A DNA stretch of 64,000 nucleotides from Kocuria palustris (lineage in GTDB: Bacteria; Actinomycetota; Actinomycetes; Actinomycetales; Micrococcaceae): NCBI RefSeq assembly GCF_007666205.1, contig NZ_VDOR01000003.1:258722-322721 (forward strand), read 5' to 3'. A program made the position numbers and the translations under genes. Position 1 is the first letter of the stretch. Each line of letters begins with the position of its first letter. Shown here piece by piece: positions 1 to 7,682 of the stretch. The notes under the pieces were generated by a model, which ran no database searches, was not told the origin of the DNA, and saw only the letters and a list, made by a program, of their open reading frames with translations.

Positions 1-245
1 CGCCGGAGCTCGCGCTGGAGGCTCCGAGCCTGCACGAGGCCGTCGAGAAGGCGGCCCAGGAGCCGGACGGCGAGACGCGGCAGGAGCTCTACTCGGACGT
101 CAGCACCCGCGTGACCCAGCATCGCGCGGCCCTGCCCCTGGCGTTCCCGATCACCGCGGTGGCCGTGAACCGACGCACGAGCTCCTTCCCCCTGAGCTCG
201 ACGGGCTTCGAGCCGTTCCGCGAGGTCGAGCTCGCCGAGGGCTGA
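1..245 (+). CDS. C-terminal end of an unidentified protein, possibly an extracellular solute-binding protein
   Basis: An open frame enters from the left edge and ends at a TGA; only about 80 residues are visible. The tail contains QELYSDVSTRVTQHRAALPL and then FPITAVAVNRRTSSFPLSST, ending GFEPFREVELAEG. An 'LY..v...v....a.lPLafp' block near the C-terminus followed by a short tail resembles the end of family 5 (peptide/nickel) ABC solute-binding proteins, but the fragment is too short to assign. Codon use matches the neighbouring genes, so it is probably real. The rest of the gene and its operon lie outside the window. Confidence 0.45.
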   Translation, partial: PELALEAPSLHEAVEKAAQEPDGETRQELYSDVSTRVTQHRAALPLAFPITAVAVNRRTSSFPLSSTGFEPFREVELAEG

Positions 246-268
246 GGCGCCGTCGGCGGCCCTGCCCT

Positions 269-283
269 GGCGCCCCGGGCGCC
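269..283 (+). terminator. short GC hairpin downstream of the partial first gene
   Basis: GGCGCC, three bases, GGCGCC forms a compact perfect hairpin 24 bases after the stop codon. There is no T-tract, as is common in high-GC actinobacteria. It is a plausible weak terminator but could be chance in such GC-rich DNA. Confidence 0.3.
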
Positions 284-328
284 GACCGCCTGTGCCCCGC
301 CCGCACACGGCTTCGGGGCGCGACGGAG

Positions 329-334
329 TAGCCT
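329..334 (+). promoter_or_regulatory. candidate -10 element for mqo
   Basis: TAGCCT fits the actinobacterial TANNNT -10 pattern in otherwise very GC-rich DNA. Initiation about 7 bases downstream would give a leader of roughly 65 bases that carries the GGAGG ribosome site of mqo. No convincing -35 is visible. Confidence 0.4.
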
Positions 335-405
335 GGAGGAGACCATGCGCGCGGAGGCCCCGGATCGGACGGCTGCTCCGCGCCCCAGAGACGGAGGCCT
401 GACAA

Positions 406-1884
406 GTGACCCAGACCATGGAAACCACCGACGTCGTGCTCGTGGGCGGCGGCATCATGTCCGCCACGCTCGGGGCCATGCTCACCGAGCTCGAGCCCGG
501 ATGGGACATCACGCTGCTGGAGCGGCTCGACCACGTGGGCAAGGAGAGCTCGTCCGTGTGGAACAACGCGGGCACCGGCCACTCGGCGCTGTGCGAGCTC
601 AACTACGCGCCCCGCGCGGCCGACGGCACCGTGGACCCCACCAAGGCCCTGAAGATCAACGAGCAGTTCCAGGTGTCCCGGCAGTTCTGGGCGGGCATGG
701 TCACCGAGGGCAAGCTCGGCGACCCCAGCGCCTTCATCAACCCGGTCCCCCACATCTCGATGGTCTTCAACCAGGATCACGTCGAGTACCTGCGCGCCCG
801 GCAGCAGGCGTTCTCCCAGCACAAGCTGTTCGAGCGCCTGGAGTACTCCGAGGACCGCGACCAGCTCGCGCAGTGGGCGCCGCTGACCCAGGAGGGCCGC
901 AGCGAGGGCCCGGTCGCCGCGTCCTTCGCCCCCGAGGGCACGGACGTCGACTTCGGCGAGCTGACCCGCCAGCTGACCCGCCACATGGAGGCCAACGGCG
1001 CGCAGATCCGCACGGGGATCCAGGTGAAGGGCCTCGACCAGCAGCCGGACGGCACCTGGATCGTGCGCACCGAGAACCGCCTGAACACCGAGGACAGCCG
1101 CGAGATCCGCGCCAAGTTCGTCTTCGTGGGCGCCGGCGGCGGCGCGCTGCCGCTGCTGCAGAAGTCCGGCATCCCCGAGATCAAGGGCTTCGGCGGCTTC
1201 CCCGTCTCCGGCCTGTGGCTGCGCAACGGCAACCCGGAGACCGCCGAGCGGCACAATGCCAAGGTCTACGGGCAGGCGGCCGTCGGCGCGCCCCCGATGT
1301 CGGTGCCCCACCTCGACACGCGCTGGGAGGACGGCCGCAGGTCCCTGCTGTTCGGCCCCTACGGCGGCTTCAAGCCGAACTTCCTGAAGCAGGGCTCGCT
1401 GCTGGACCTGCCGAAGTCCGTGCGCGCGCACAACGTCTACCCGATGGCCCGTGCAGGCCTGGCCAATCTGGACCTGGTCAAGTACCTGATCTCCGAGCTG
1501 GCCAAGGACAAGAACCAGCGCATGGACGCGCTGCGCGAGTTCTACCCGGAGGCCGACGCGGACGAGTGGGAGCTGGTGCACGCCGGCCAGCGCGTCCAGG
1601 TCATGCGCAAGGACAAGATGAAGGGCGGCGTGCTCCAGTTCGGCACCGAGCTGATCACGGCCGGCGACGGATCGATCGCCGGCCTGCTGGGCGCCTCGCC
1701 GGGAGCATCGACCGCCGTGCCGATCATGCTCGATCTGCTCGAGCGCTGCTTCCCTCGCCACGCGTCGAGGTGGCAGTCCCGCCTGACGGAGCTGATCCCC
1801 AGCCTCGGGCAGCGGCTCGACGACAACCCGGCGCTGGCCGACGAGGTCATGGGCCGCACCGGCAAGGTGCTCGGCATCGGCTGA
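406..1884 (+). CDS. mqo: malate:quinone oxidoreductase
   Basis: Peripheral membrane flavoenzyme that oxidises L-malate to oxaloacetate and passes electrons to the quinone pool, bypassing or complementing soluble malate dehydrogenase in the TCA cycle. The 492-residue product opens with an FAD dinucleotide-binding segment (VVLVGGGIMSATLGAML, about residues 10-26), followed by the family signature ESSSVWNNAGTGHSALCELN. A second conserved block, LFGPYGGFKPNFLK, lies mid-protein and the C-terminal GDGSIAGLLGASPGASTA closes the FAD site. Length is normal for the family. The GTG start is preferred over an ATG four codons later because GGAGG lies 8 bases upstream of the GTG. It appears monocistronic, ended by the unusual hairpin region downstream. 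Confidence 0.95.
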   Translation: MTQTMETTDVVLVGGGIMSATLGAMLTELEPGWDITLLERLDHVGKESSSVWNNAGTGHSALCELNYAPRAADGTVDPTKALKINEQFQVSRQFWAGMVTEGKLGDPSAFINPVPHISMVFNQDHVEYLRARQQAFSQHKLFERLEYSEDRDQLAQWAPLTQEGRSEGPVAASFAPEGTDVDFGELTRQLTRHMEANGAQIRTGIQVKGLDQQPDGTWIVRTENRLNTEDSREIRAKFVFVGAGGGALPLLQKSGIPEIKGFGGFPVSGLWLRNGNPETAERHNAKVYGQAAVGAPPMSVPHLDTRWEDGRRSLLFGPYGGFKPNFLKQGSLLDLPKSVRAHNVYPMARAGLANLDLVKYLISELAKDKNQRMDALREFYPEADADEWELVHAGQRVQVMRKDKMKGGVLQFGTELITAGDGSIAGLLGASPGASTAVPIMLDLLERCFPRHASRWQSRLTELIPSLGQRLDDNPALADEVMGRTGKVLGIG

Positions 1885-1904
1885 GCCCGCCCGCTCCCCG
1901 CCGA

Positions 1905-2004
1905 GACGACGGCCTCCCCCCCCCCTGCGCCGGGGGGGGCGCCGCCCCGCCCCGCCCGGGGCGCCCCCCCCCCCCGCCGGCGGGGGGGGGGGCCCGCCGT
2001 CGTC
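1905..2004. terminator. nested poly-C/poly-G hairpin region after mqo
   Basis: GACGACGGC (1905-1913) is matched by GCCGTCGTC (1996-2004). Inside are C10 (1916-1925) facing G8 (1932-1939), then C12 (1964-1975) facing G11 (1982-1992) across GCCGGC. The whole unit could fold as one long stem or as two consecutive hairpins, 21 bases after the mqo stop. The simplest reading is the mqo terminator, with homopolymer lengths that may not be exact. The rest of the 260-base gap up to the MarR promoter holds no recognisable gene. Confidence 0.5.
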
Positions 2005-2120
2005 GCCGGCGCGGCGCCGTCCCCAGACGGGCCCGCCGGCCTCGAGGCCGGCCGTGGGCGACGCCGCCGGGGCCGGGAGCGAGCTCGGGACGACCCGCAC
2101 GAGAAGACTCATGCAATCGA

Positions 2121-2137
2121 CTTGGATGTCCTAGAGT
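2121..2137 (+). promoter_or_regulatory. leaderless marR promoter with overlapping imperfect palindrome
   Basis: TAGAGT (2132-2137) is a -10 hexamer whose last base lies exactly 7 bases before the GTG start, so transcription would begin at or next to the start codon. A hyphenated palindrome CTTGGA-TG-TCCTAG (2121-2134, five of six arm positions paired) overlaps the -10 and the spacer. This is where a MarR autorepressor would be expected to bind. The operator role is inference. Confidence 0.45.
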
Positions 2138-2144
2138 GTGACCC

Positions 2145-2606
2145 GTGCCCATCTCTGAACCCGCCCACGACCCCATCGAGACCTCCACCACCGCCTGGGA
2201 AGCCCTGTACCGAGCTCAGGTCACCGTCATGCGCCGCCTGCAGCGACAGGAGGAGTTCGCGGATCTGTCCATGCGCGAATACGACGTCCTGTTCAACCTC
2301 GCGCGCGCCGACGACCGCGGCATCCGCCTCAACGAGCTCAACGAGTACGTGCTCCTCACGCAGTCCAGCCTCTCGCGCATGCTCGAGCGGCTCGAGGCCA
2401 AGGGCCTCGTCCACCGCTGGCAGGACCCCCAGGACCTGCGCGGCCTCCGCATCCGCCTCACCGAGGACGGCCAGGACCTGCAGCAGCGCATCGCGGAGCA
2501 CTTCGACCGCCATGTGCACGAGCTCATGGCCACCGGACTCGACCCCGAGGAGCTGCGCATCCTGACGCGGCTCTCCGACCGCCTGCGCCACAGCCTCAGC
2601 GACTGA
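2145..2606 (+). CDS. MarR-family transcriptional regulator
   Basis: A 153-residue winged helix-turn-helix regulator, the usual size for MarR proteins, which bind DNA as dimers and often respond to phenolic or oxidative ligands. An N-terminal dimerisation helix (AWEALYRAQVTVMRRLQRQ) leads into the DNA-binding core: LTQSSLSRMLERLEAKGLVH is the recognition region, and DPQDLRGLRIRLTEDGQ matches the wing. The GTG start sits 7 bases after a TAGAGT -10 element with no ribosome-binding site, so the mRNA is probably leaderless. It stands alone between mqo and a YihY gene on the same strand, and its targets and ligand cannot be read from the sequence. Autoregulation is suggested by a palindrome over its promoter. 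Confidence 0.88.
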   Translation: MPISEPAHDPIETSTTAWEALYRAQVTVMRRLQRQEEFADLSMREYDVLFNLARADDRGIRLNELNEYVLLTQSSLSRMLERLEAKGLVHRWQDPQDLRGLRIRLTEDGQDLQQRIAEHFDRHVHELMATGLDPEELRILTRLSDRLRHSLSD

Positions 2607-2661
2607 CCGACCCGGATCCCGGTGCGGGCCCCGCCCCGGGACACGTCCTGCGGCCCCCGTC

Positions 2662-2687
2662 GAGGCGATCCCTGCCCGGATCGCCTC
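2662..2687 (+). terminator. hairpin terminator after marR
   Basis: GAGGCGATCC and GGATCGCCTC form a perfect 10-base-pair stem with a 6-base loop, 55 bases after the marR stop. A C-rich run rather than a T-tract follows. The remaining gap to the next gene (about 200 bases) is C/G-rich and shows only a candidate -10. Confidence 0.55.
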
Positions 2688-2805
2688 CCCGGGGGGCGCC
2701 CCTATCCCGCCCCGCGCCCACCCCCCGCCCCCGCCCCGCCCAAGGGGGGGCCGCGCATATCCGGCGCAGGCACCGCCGCGGTGCGACGCCCGGCCCAGTC
2801 CTCAG

Positions 2806-2811
2806 TACACT
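2806..2811 (+). promoter_or_regulatory. candidate -10 element for the YihY-family gene
   Basis: TACACT fits TANNNT. It would give a leader of about 70 bases ending in an AAGGAG ribosome site placed 6 bases before the GTG start. No clear -35 is visible. Confidence 0.4.
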
Positions 2812-2887
2812 GTGGACGTGCTCGGCGCGCGCCGGCCGGCGCCGTCCGAGCACCACAGGCCCCTCGACCCTCAGCAAGGAGCACCAC

Positions 2888-4048
2888 GTGGCGAAGAACA
2901 ACCTTCGCGAGACCCTCGAGCGAGCCGAGGCCCCCTCGGCCGAGAACAGCTCGAAGCCGGACTCGCCGGCCAAGATGAAGTGGGGGTACGTCCTCAAGCG
3001 GGCCTTCTCCGAGTTCTCGCAGGACGGCTGCACCGACCTCGCGGCAGCCATGACCTACTTCTCGGTGTCCGCGGTCTTCCCGGGCCTGCTGGCCGTCGTC
3101 TCCCTGCTGGGCGTCTTCGGACAGGGCGAGCAGACCACCCAGGCGATCACCGGGTTCCTCGAGGGACGCGTCCCCCCGGAGCTCAACGAGCTGCTCTCGG
3201 GGCCGATCAACAACCTCACGAGCTCGACCGGCGGCGGCATCATCGCGCTGCTCATCGGTGTGGCCACCGGTCTGTGGACCGCCTCCGGCTACGTGGGCGC
3301 TCTCTCCCGCTCGATGAACCGCATCTACGAGGTCGAGGAGGGCCGCGGCTTCGTCAAGCTCAAGGGCACGATGCTCCTCGTGACCCTGGTCGTCGTGGTC
3401 ACCGTCGTGCTCATCTCCCTGATGATCCTGCTCTCCGGCGGCATCGCCGAGACGGTCGGCAATGCGATCGGCCTGGGCTCGACCGCGGTCACGGTGTGGA
3501 ACATCGCCAAGTGGCCGGTCATCCTCGTCCTGCTGATGCTGATGATGGCCGTCCTGTACTACGCGGCCCCGAACGTCAAGCAGCCGAAGTTCCGCTGGGT
3601 GTCCCCGGGCGCGATCTTCGCGATCCTGGGCGCCATCCTGGCGGCCGGCGCGTTCTCCATCTACGCCACCCAGTTCGCCACCCAGACGGCCACCTACGGC
3701 GTCATCGGCGGCGTCATCCTGGGTCTGCTCGGCGTGTGGATCATCAACAACGTGATCCTGCTGGGCGCCGAGATCGACGCCGAGGTCGAGCGCACCCGCG
3801 AGCTGCAGGCCGGTCTGCCCGCCGAGGACATGCTCCAGCTGCCCCCGCGCGACGTCGGCACGATCGTCAGCCGCATGGAGAAGGAGGAGAAGCTCATGGA
3901 CCAGGGCCGCCAGATGCGCCTGGACTCCTCCTCCGGCCTGGACTACTCGGAGGCCGGCAAGGACTCCGAGGAGGGCACCGCCGAGGTCGCGAACTTCGAC
4001 GACGACGCCAAGGAGATGCTCGAGCAGCATCGCCGTCGCGACGTGTGA
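2888..4048 (+). CDS. YihY/BrkB-family integral membrane protein
   Basis: A 386-residue membrane protein of the YihY (formerly 'ribonuclease BN') / UPF0761 family, whose biochemical role is not established. After a charged N-terminus comes the family signature CTDLAAAMTYFSVSAVFPGL (about residues 46-65). About six hydrophobic segments follow, among them GGGIIALLIGVATGLWTASG, MLLVTLVVVVTVVLISLMIL and GVIGGVILGLLGVWIINNVI. The sequence YYAAPNVK before the fifth segment is typical of the family. The last ~90 residues are hydrophilic, acidic and probably cytoplasmic. The GTG start is supported by AAGGAG 6 bases upstream. It is transcribed alone; a long hairpin lies downstream. Confidence 0.88.
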   Translation: MAKNNLRETLERAEAPSAENSSKPDSPAKMKWGYVLKRAFSEFSQDGCTDLAAAMTYFSVSAVFPGLLAVVSLLGVFGQGEQTTQAITGFLEGRVPPELNELLSGPINNLTSSTGGGIIALLIGVATGLWTASGYVGALSRSMNRIYEVEEGRGFVKLKGTMLLVTLVVVVTVVLISLMILLSGGIAETVGNAIGLGSTAVTVWNIAKWPVILVLLMLMMAVLYYAAPNVKQPKFRWVSPGAIFAILGAILAAGAFSIYATQFATQTATYGVIGGVILGLLGVWIINNVILLGAEIDAEVERTRELQAGLPAEDMLQLPPRDVGTIVSRMEKEEKLMDQGRQMRLDSSSGLDYSEAGKDSEEGTAEVANFDDDAKEMLEQHRRRDV

Positions 4049-4101
4049 GCGCTGCCGCGAGCGCCGCGCAGCGCTCCCCCGGCGACGTCGCCGCCGTTCG
4101 A

Positions 4102-4107
4102 TAGAGT
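4102..4107 (+). promoter_or_regulatory. candidate -10 element for mscR
   Basis: TAGAGT fits TANNNT and lies just upstream of a 14-base-pair hairpin. If used, the mscR transcript would start about at the foot of that hairpin and carry a leader of roughly 80 bases. Confidence 0.4.
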
Positions 4108-4111
4108 GGCA

Positions 4112-4145
4112 GGAGGCGCCGCGGCCCAGGTGCCGCGGCGCCTCC
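4112..4145. terminator. perfect 14-base-pair hairpin between the YihY gene and mscR
   Basis: GGAGGCGCCGCGGC and GCCGCGGCGCCTCC pair perfectly around a 6-base loop. It may terminate the upstream gene, or form a stabilising structure at the 5' end of the mscR message, since a TAGAGT -10 element sits immediately before it. Confidence 0.45.
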
Positions 4146-4192
4146 GTCGTATCCGCACCCCGTCCCCAGACACGCACGAGGAGCACTCCGCC

Positions 4193-5293
4193 ATGCATGA
4201 AGTCCAGGCCGTCGTCGTGAAGGCCAAGAACGAAGCCCCCGTCGTGGAGACCATCCGGGTCCCGGATCCCGGCCCCGGAGAGGCGCTGGTGGACATCCTC
4301 ACGTGCGGCGTCTGCCAGACAGACATGCACTACCAGGTCGGCGGCGTCTCCGACGACTTCCCGTTCCTGCTCGGCCACGAGGCCACCGGGCGCGTGGCCG
4401 CCGTGGGCGAGGACGTCACCGACATCGCCGTGGGCGACGAGGTCGTGCTCAACTGGCGCGCCGTGTGCGGCCAGTGCCGCGCCTGCCACCGCGGCGAGCC
4501 CTGGTACTGCTTCGACACCCTCAACGCGACCCAGAAGATGACGCTGCAGGACGGGACGCCCCTCGAGCCGGCCCTGGGCATCGGCGCCTTCGCCGAGAAG
4601 ACCCTCGTGGCCGCCGGGCAGTGCACCCGCATCCCGGGCGGGTCCCTGGAGCCGCACCAGCGCGCCGGCGTCGGCCTCCTGGGCTGCGGCGTCACCGCCG
4701 GCCTGGGCGCCGTGCTCAACACCGGGGCCGTCCGGCGCGGCGAGTCCGTGGCCGTGTTCGGCTGCGGCGGCGTGGGCACCGCGGCGATCGCCGGCGCGCA
4801 GCTCGGCGGCGCCACGCGGATCATCGCCGTCGACATCGACGACGAGAAGCTGCGCACCGCCGAATCCTTCGGCGCGACGCACACGATCAACTCGAAGGAG
4901 AAGGACCCGGTCGAGGCCGTCCGCGAGCTGACCGGCGGCTTCGGCGCCGATCTGGTGATCGACGCCGTCGGCATCGCCCCCACGTTCCGCCAGGCCTTCG
5001 ACGCCCGCGACCTCGCCGGTCGCATGGTCCTCGTGGGAGTGCCGGACCCGGGCACGACCGCCGAGCTCCCGCTCGACGAGGTCTTCAGCCACGGCGGATC
5101 GATCAAGTCCGCCTGGTACGGCGACACCCTGCCGGAGCGCGACTTCCCCATGTTCGTGGACCAGTACCGCCTCGGCCGCCTGGACCTCGACGGCTTCGTG
5201 ACCGAGCGCATCACCATGGACGACATCCAGCCCGCATTCGACAAGATGAAGGCGGGGCGCGTCCTGCGCTCCGTCGTGGAGGTGGCCGAATGA
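4193..5293 (+). CDS. mscR: S-(hydroxymethyl)mycothiol dehydrogenase
   Basis: Zinc- and NAD-dependent medium-chain dehydrogenase that oxidises the formaldehyde adduct of mycothiol, the actinobacterial counterpart of glutathione-dependent formaldehyde dehydrogenase. The 366-residue product has the catalytic-zinc residues Cys41 and His62-Glu63 ([18 protein letters not shown]) and structural-zinc cysteines in [15 protein letters not shown] (92, 95, 98, 106). A Rossmann motif follows ([11 protein letters not shown]). The ATG is chosen because GAGGAG lies 9 bases upstream; an upstream in-frame ATG would add about 29 low-complexity residues. Its stop overlaps the start of the next gene, a metallo-beta-lactamase-fold hydrolase, a pairing known from other mycothiol producers. 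The assignment over a generic alcohol dehydrogenase rests on overall family resemblance and this neighbour. Confidence 0.85.
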   Translation: MHEVQAVVVKAKNEAPVVETIRVPDPGPGEALVDILTCGVCQTDMHYQVGGVSDDFPFLLGHEATGRVAAVGEDVTDIAVGDEVVLNWRAVCGQCRACHRGEPWYCFDTLNATQKMTLQDGTPLEPALGIGAFAEKTLVAAGQCTRIPGGSLEPHQRAGVGLLGCGVTAGLGAVLNTGAVRRGESVAVFGCGGVGTAAIAGAQLGGATRIIAVDIDDEKLRTAESFGATHTINSKEKDPVEAVRELTGGFGADLVIDAVGIAPTFRQAFDARDLAGRMVLVGVPDPGTTAELPLDEVFSHGGSIKSAWYGDTLPERDFPMFVDQYRLGRLDLDGFVTERITMDDIQPAFDKMKAGRVLRSVVEVAE

Positions 5294-6000
5294 GCACCGC
5301 ACCCGAGACCATCGCCCTGTCCGCAGACGGCTCCGTGCGCGTCGAGCGGATCGTGACCAGCGGGACCTTCTCCCTCGACGGCGGCACGTGGGAGGTCGAC
5401 AACAACGTCTGGATCGTCGGCGACGACCAGCGCTGCCTCGTGATCGACCCCGCCCACTCCCCCGAGGCGGTCCGCGACGCGGTCGCCGGCCGCGAGGTCG
5501 AGGCGGTCGTGCTGACCCACGGCCACGACGATCACGTCGGCGTCGCGCCCCAGGTGGCCGAGCAGCTCGGGTCGCAGACCTGGCTGCACCCGGCCGATCG
5601 CGTCCTGTGGGATGCCACGCACCCGCAGACCCCGCCGGATCGCGAGATCGAGGACGGCACACAGTTCTCGATCGGCCCCGTGACGCTCACCGCGCTGCAC
5701 ACCCCCGGCCATGCGCCGGGATCGGTGTGCCTGCACGGCCCGGATCTGGGGACGCTCGGCGAGGACGGCATCGTCACCCAGCCCCTGAGCGGGGTCGTCT
5801 TCTCCGGCGACACCCTGTTCCAGGGCGGCCCCGGAGCCACGGGACGCTCGTACTCGGACTTCCCCGCGATCGTGGAGTCCATCCGGGAGCGCCTCCTGAG
5901 CCTGCCCGAGTCCACCGCGGTGCTCACCGGGCACGGCGATCTCACCACGATCGGCGACGAGGCGCCGCACGTCCAGGAGTGGCTCGACCGCGGTCACTGA
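5290..6000 (+). CDS. metallo-beta-lactamase-fold hydrolase linked to mscR
   Basis: A 236-residue MBL-fold protein starting at an ATG that shares bases with the mscR stop (ATGA), so the two are translationally coupled. It has the metal-binding HxHxDH motif (THGHDDHV, residues 76-83), a later [14 protein letters not shown] with the third histidine, and [15 protein letters not shown] with the bridging aspartate. This is the glyoxalase II-like layout. In mycothiol-using bacteria the gene after mscR is thought to handle the S-formylmycothiol product or a related thioester. That role is inferred from position and is not proven by the sequence. Confidence 0.82.
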   Translation: MSTAPETIALSADGSVRVERIVTSGTFSLDGGTWEVDNNVWIVGDDQRCLVIDPAHSPEAVRDAVAGREVEAVVLTHGHDDHVGVAPQVAEQLGSQTWLHPADRVLWDATHPQTPPDREIEDGTQFSIGPVTLTALHTPGHAPGSVCLHGPDLGTLGEDGIVTQPLSGVVFSGDTLFQGGPGATGRSYSDFPAIVESIRERLLSLPESTAVLTGHGDLTTIGDEAPHVQEWLDRGH

Positions 6001-6069
6001 GCCGCGCCCGACGCCTCCGCAGGAGCAGCTGAGCACGGGGCCGTCGCACGCCGGAGAGATCCGGATGCG

Positions 6070-6104
6070 GCGGCCCTGCCCCTGTCCGGGTCGGGAGGGG
6101 CCGC
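6070..6104. terminator. imperfect hairpin between convergent genes
   Basis: GCGGCCCTGCCC pairs with GGGAGGGGCCGC across an 11-base loop, with one mismatch and one G-T pair. It sits between the hydrolase (plus strand) and the transporter (minus strand), where a bidirectional terminator is expected. Confidence 0.4.
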
Positions 6105-6109
6105 GGCGC

Positions 6110-7573
6110 TCAGCGCGGTTCGGAGAGCAGCTCCTGGACGGACTCGGTGCCGGGGATCGGTCGCTCCGAGGTGTCGAGCGGAACGCGGCTGCGGCGCTCC
6201 ATGAACAGGAACGCGGTGGCCAGCAGCGCAGCCGCGGCCAGGACCGGCATCAGCACGGCGGTCTCGTAGCCGGCCTGATCGCCGATGATCCCGGCCAGCG
6301 CGACACCCAGGCCCATGCCGAGCTGGATCAGGACGCTCGTGGCGGCCGTGAGACGGCCGACCTCGCTGCGCGGGGTGATCAGCGGGACCGTCGAGAACAC
6401 GGCCACGAGCGTGGGCCCGATCGCGGCCCCCATGATCGCCAGCGTCACGACCATGCCCGAGGGGCGCGCCGGCAGGGACATCATGAGGGTCGCGATCATC
6501 GTCAGCGCCCCGAAGATGATCCAGAGGTTCCACGGCCGCCGAGGGCGCGCCCCGGCGGCCAGGACCGCGGCGATGCCCGCCAGGAGACCGAGCGCGGCGA
6601 ACTGCGCGCCGATCGTCTCGATGGCCTCGACCGAGGCCGTGAAGTAGACCAGGCACATCTGGATGGACCCCAGCATCAGCCCGATGCAGCCGCCGCCGAT
6701 GACGGGAAGCAGGCGCATGCGCCGCTGGGTGCGCAGCCGACGCCGCATCGCGCGGTTCAGCACGGGCGCGGCGGCGACGGATCCGGGATCCGCGGCGGCC
6801 GGGGTCAGGAAGTCGGCCGTGGGATGCAGCAGCAGCGCCGTCGTGCAGAGCACGAGCAGGCCGGCGGCGGCCATGATGCCCAGCAGCGGTCCGAGGGTCA
6901 CCGCCAGCACGCCCACGATCAGCGCCCCCAGCACGAGCGCGATCGCATCCATGACGGCGTCGTGGCGCATGCTCGGCAGGACCAGGTCGATCCTGCGGTG
7001 CTTCTCGAGGATCGTGCTCCACCGCATCCGGGTGGCGTTCCCCAGCTGCGGCGCCGACAGCCCCGCCAGGAGGCACAGCAGCCACGGCCACGGCTGCTCC
7101 GGGGCCGTGCGCGCCTGCTCCGCGAAGCGGACCACGAGCCAGCAGATGACCGCCACATGCGCCACGGTGTGCAGCAGCAGCACCCACTGCCGCCGCCGGA
7201 TGCTGCCGTCGCGCAGCAGGGCCAGCACGGACACCGCCTGGCCCAGGTGCACGGACCCCGCGCAGATCGCGCCCCACATCTCGTGGCCGGACACGGCCGT
7301 CACGTACGTCAGCACGGTGAGCGGGAGGATGACCGACGGCAGGCGCACGATGAGCGTGAGGACCAGGTACCAGCGCGAGACGACCTCGTGCAGCCGGGGG
7401 TAGTCCCCCGCAAGGAGGGTGCGCAGCCGGCCGCGGCGGGGGGCTGCGGACTCGGGCGCGGGATCCGCCGCGCGCAGATCGGACTCCTCCGGCGCCGGCG
7501 GCGCGCCCGAGGGCGGGGCCGGGCTCGAGGACGCGGGGTCCTGGCCGGGGCCGGGTCTGCCCGTCTCGGTCAT
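6110..7573 (-). CDS. MFS-like multi-pass transporter, substrate unknown
   Basis: A 487-residue membrane protein with a disordered Pro/Ser/Ala-rich N-terminus of about 50 residues followed by about ten to twelve hydrophobic segments in two halves separated by a basic linker (RAMRRRLRTQRRMRLLP). It looks like a major facilitator superfamily permease. Conserved glycine-rich stretches such as GLLAGIAAVLAAGARPRRPW and IQLGMGLGVALAGIIGDQAG fit that fold, but no substrate-specific motif is recognised. The ATG start has AGGAG a few bases upstream. It is transcribed away from the ADP-ribosylglycohydrolase-like gene from a shared intergenic promoter region, and no functional partner is evident. Confidence 0.72.
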   Translation of the reverse strand: MTETGRPGPGQDPASSSPAPPSGAPPAPEESDLRAADPAPESAAPRRGRLRTLLAGDYPRLHEVVSRWYLVLTLIVRLPSVILPLTVLTYVTAVSGHEMWGAICAGSVHLGQAVSVLALLRDGSIRRRQWVLLLHTVAHVAVICWLVVRFAEQARTAPEQPWPWLLCLLAGLSAPQLGNATRMRWSTILEKHRRIDLVLPSMRHDAVMDAIALVLGALIVGVLAVTLGPLLGIMAAAGLLVLCTTALLLHPTADFLTPAAADPGSVAAAPVLNRAMRRRLRTQRRMRLLPVIGGGCIGLMLGSIQMCLVYFTASVEAIETIGAQFAALGLLAGIAAVLAAGARPRRPWNLWIIFGALTMIATLMMSLPARPSGMVVTLAIMGAAIGPTLVAVFSTVPLITPRSEVGRLTAATSVLIQLGMGLGVALAGIIGDQAGYETAVLMPVLAAAALLATAFLFMERRSRVPLDTSERPIPGTESVQELLSEPR

Positions 7574-7633
7574 CGCGCTCCTCGCAGTCTGGCGGCCGTC
7601 CGCTGCGCCCCGGTCCCGGCGCGCTCGGCGACC

Positions 7634-7639
7634 ACCCTA
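7634..7639 (-). promoter_or_regulatory. candidate -10 element for the MFS-like gene
   Basis: On the minus strand this reads TAGGGT and would give a leader of about 55 bases with an AGGAG ribosome site. It lies only 30 bases from the divergent leaderless promoter of the next gene, so the two promoters may interfere with each other. Confidence 0.4.
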
Positions 7640-7669
7640 ACCCCGGTCGGGCGCGGAGGCCCCGGCTCC

Positions 7670-7675
7670 TAGGAT
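7670..7675 (+). promoter_or_regulatory. leaderless promoter of the ADP-ribosylglycohydrolase-like gene
   Basis: TAGGAT ends exactly 7 bases before the ATG at 7683, the geometry of leaderless transcripts. This decides between two in-frame ATGs: the upstream one at 7674 overlaps the -10 itself. Confidence 0.5.
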
Positions 7676-7682
7676 GGAAGCC

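Noticed and set aside
151-2112. 653-residue minus-strand open frame across mqo
   Set aside because: It is antisense to mqo, Ala/Gly/Arg/His-rich, with no recognisable domain. High third-position GC opens such shadow frames opposite real genes.
4106-4192. Upstream ATG for mscR that would add 29 residues
   Set aside because: It overlaps the perfect hairpin and lacks the ribosome site and the conserved start of the family.
2702-5662. 986-residue minus-strand open frame over the YihY and mscR genes
   Set aside because: Composition is that of a shadow frame (HDHDGH-type runs), while the plus-strand frames encode clear, conserved proteins.
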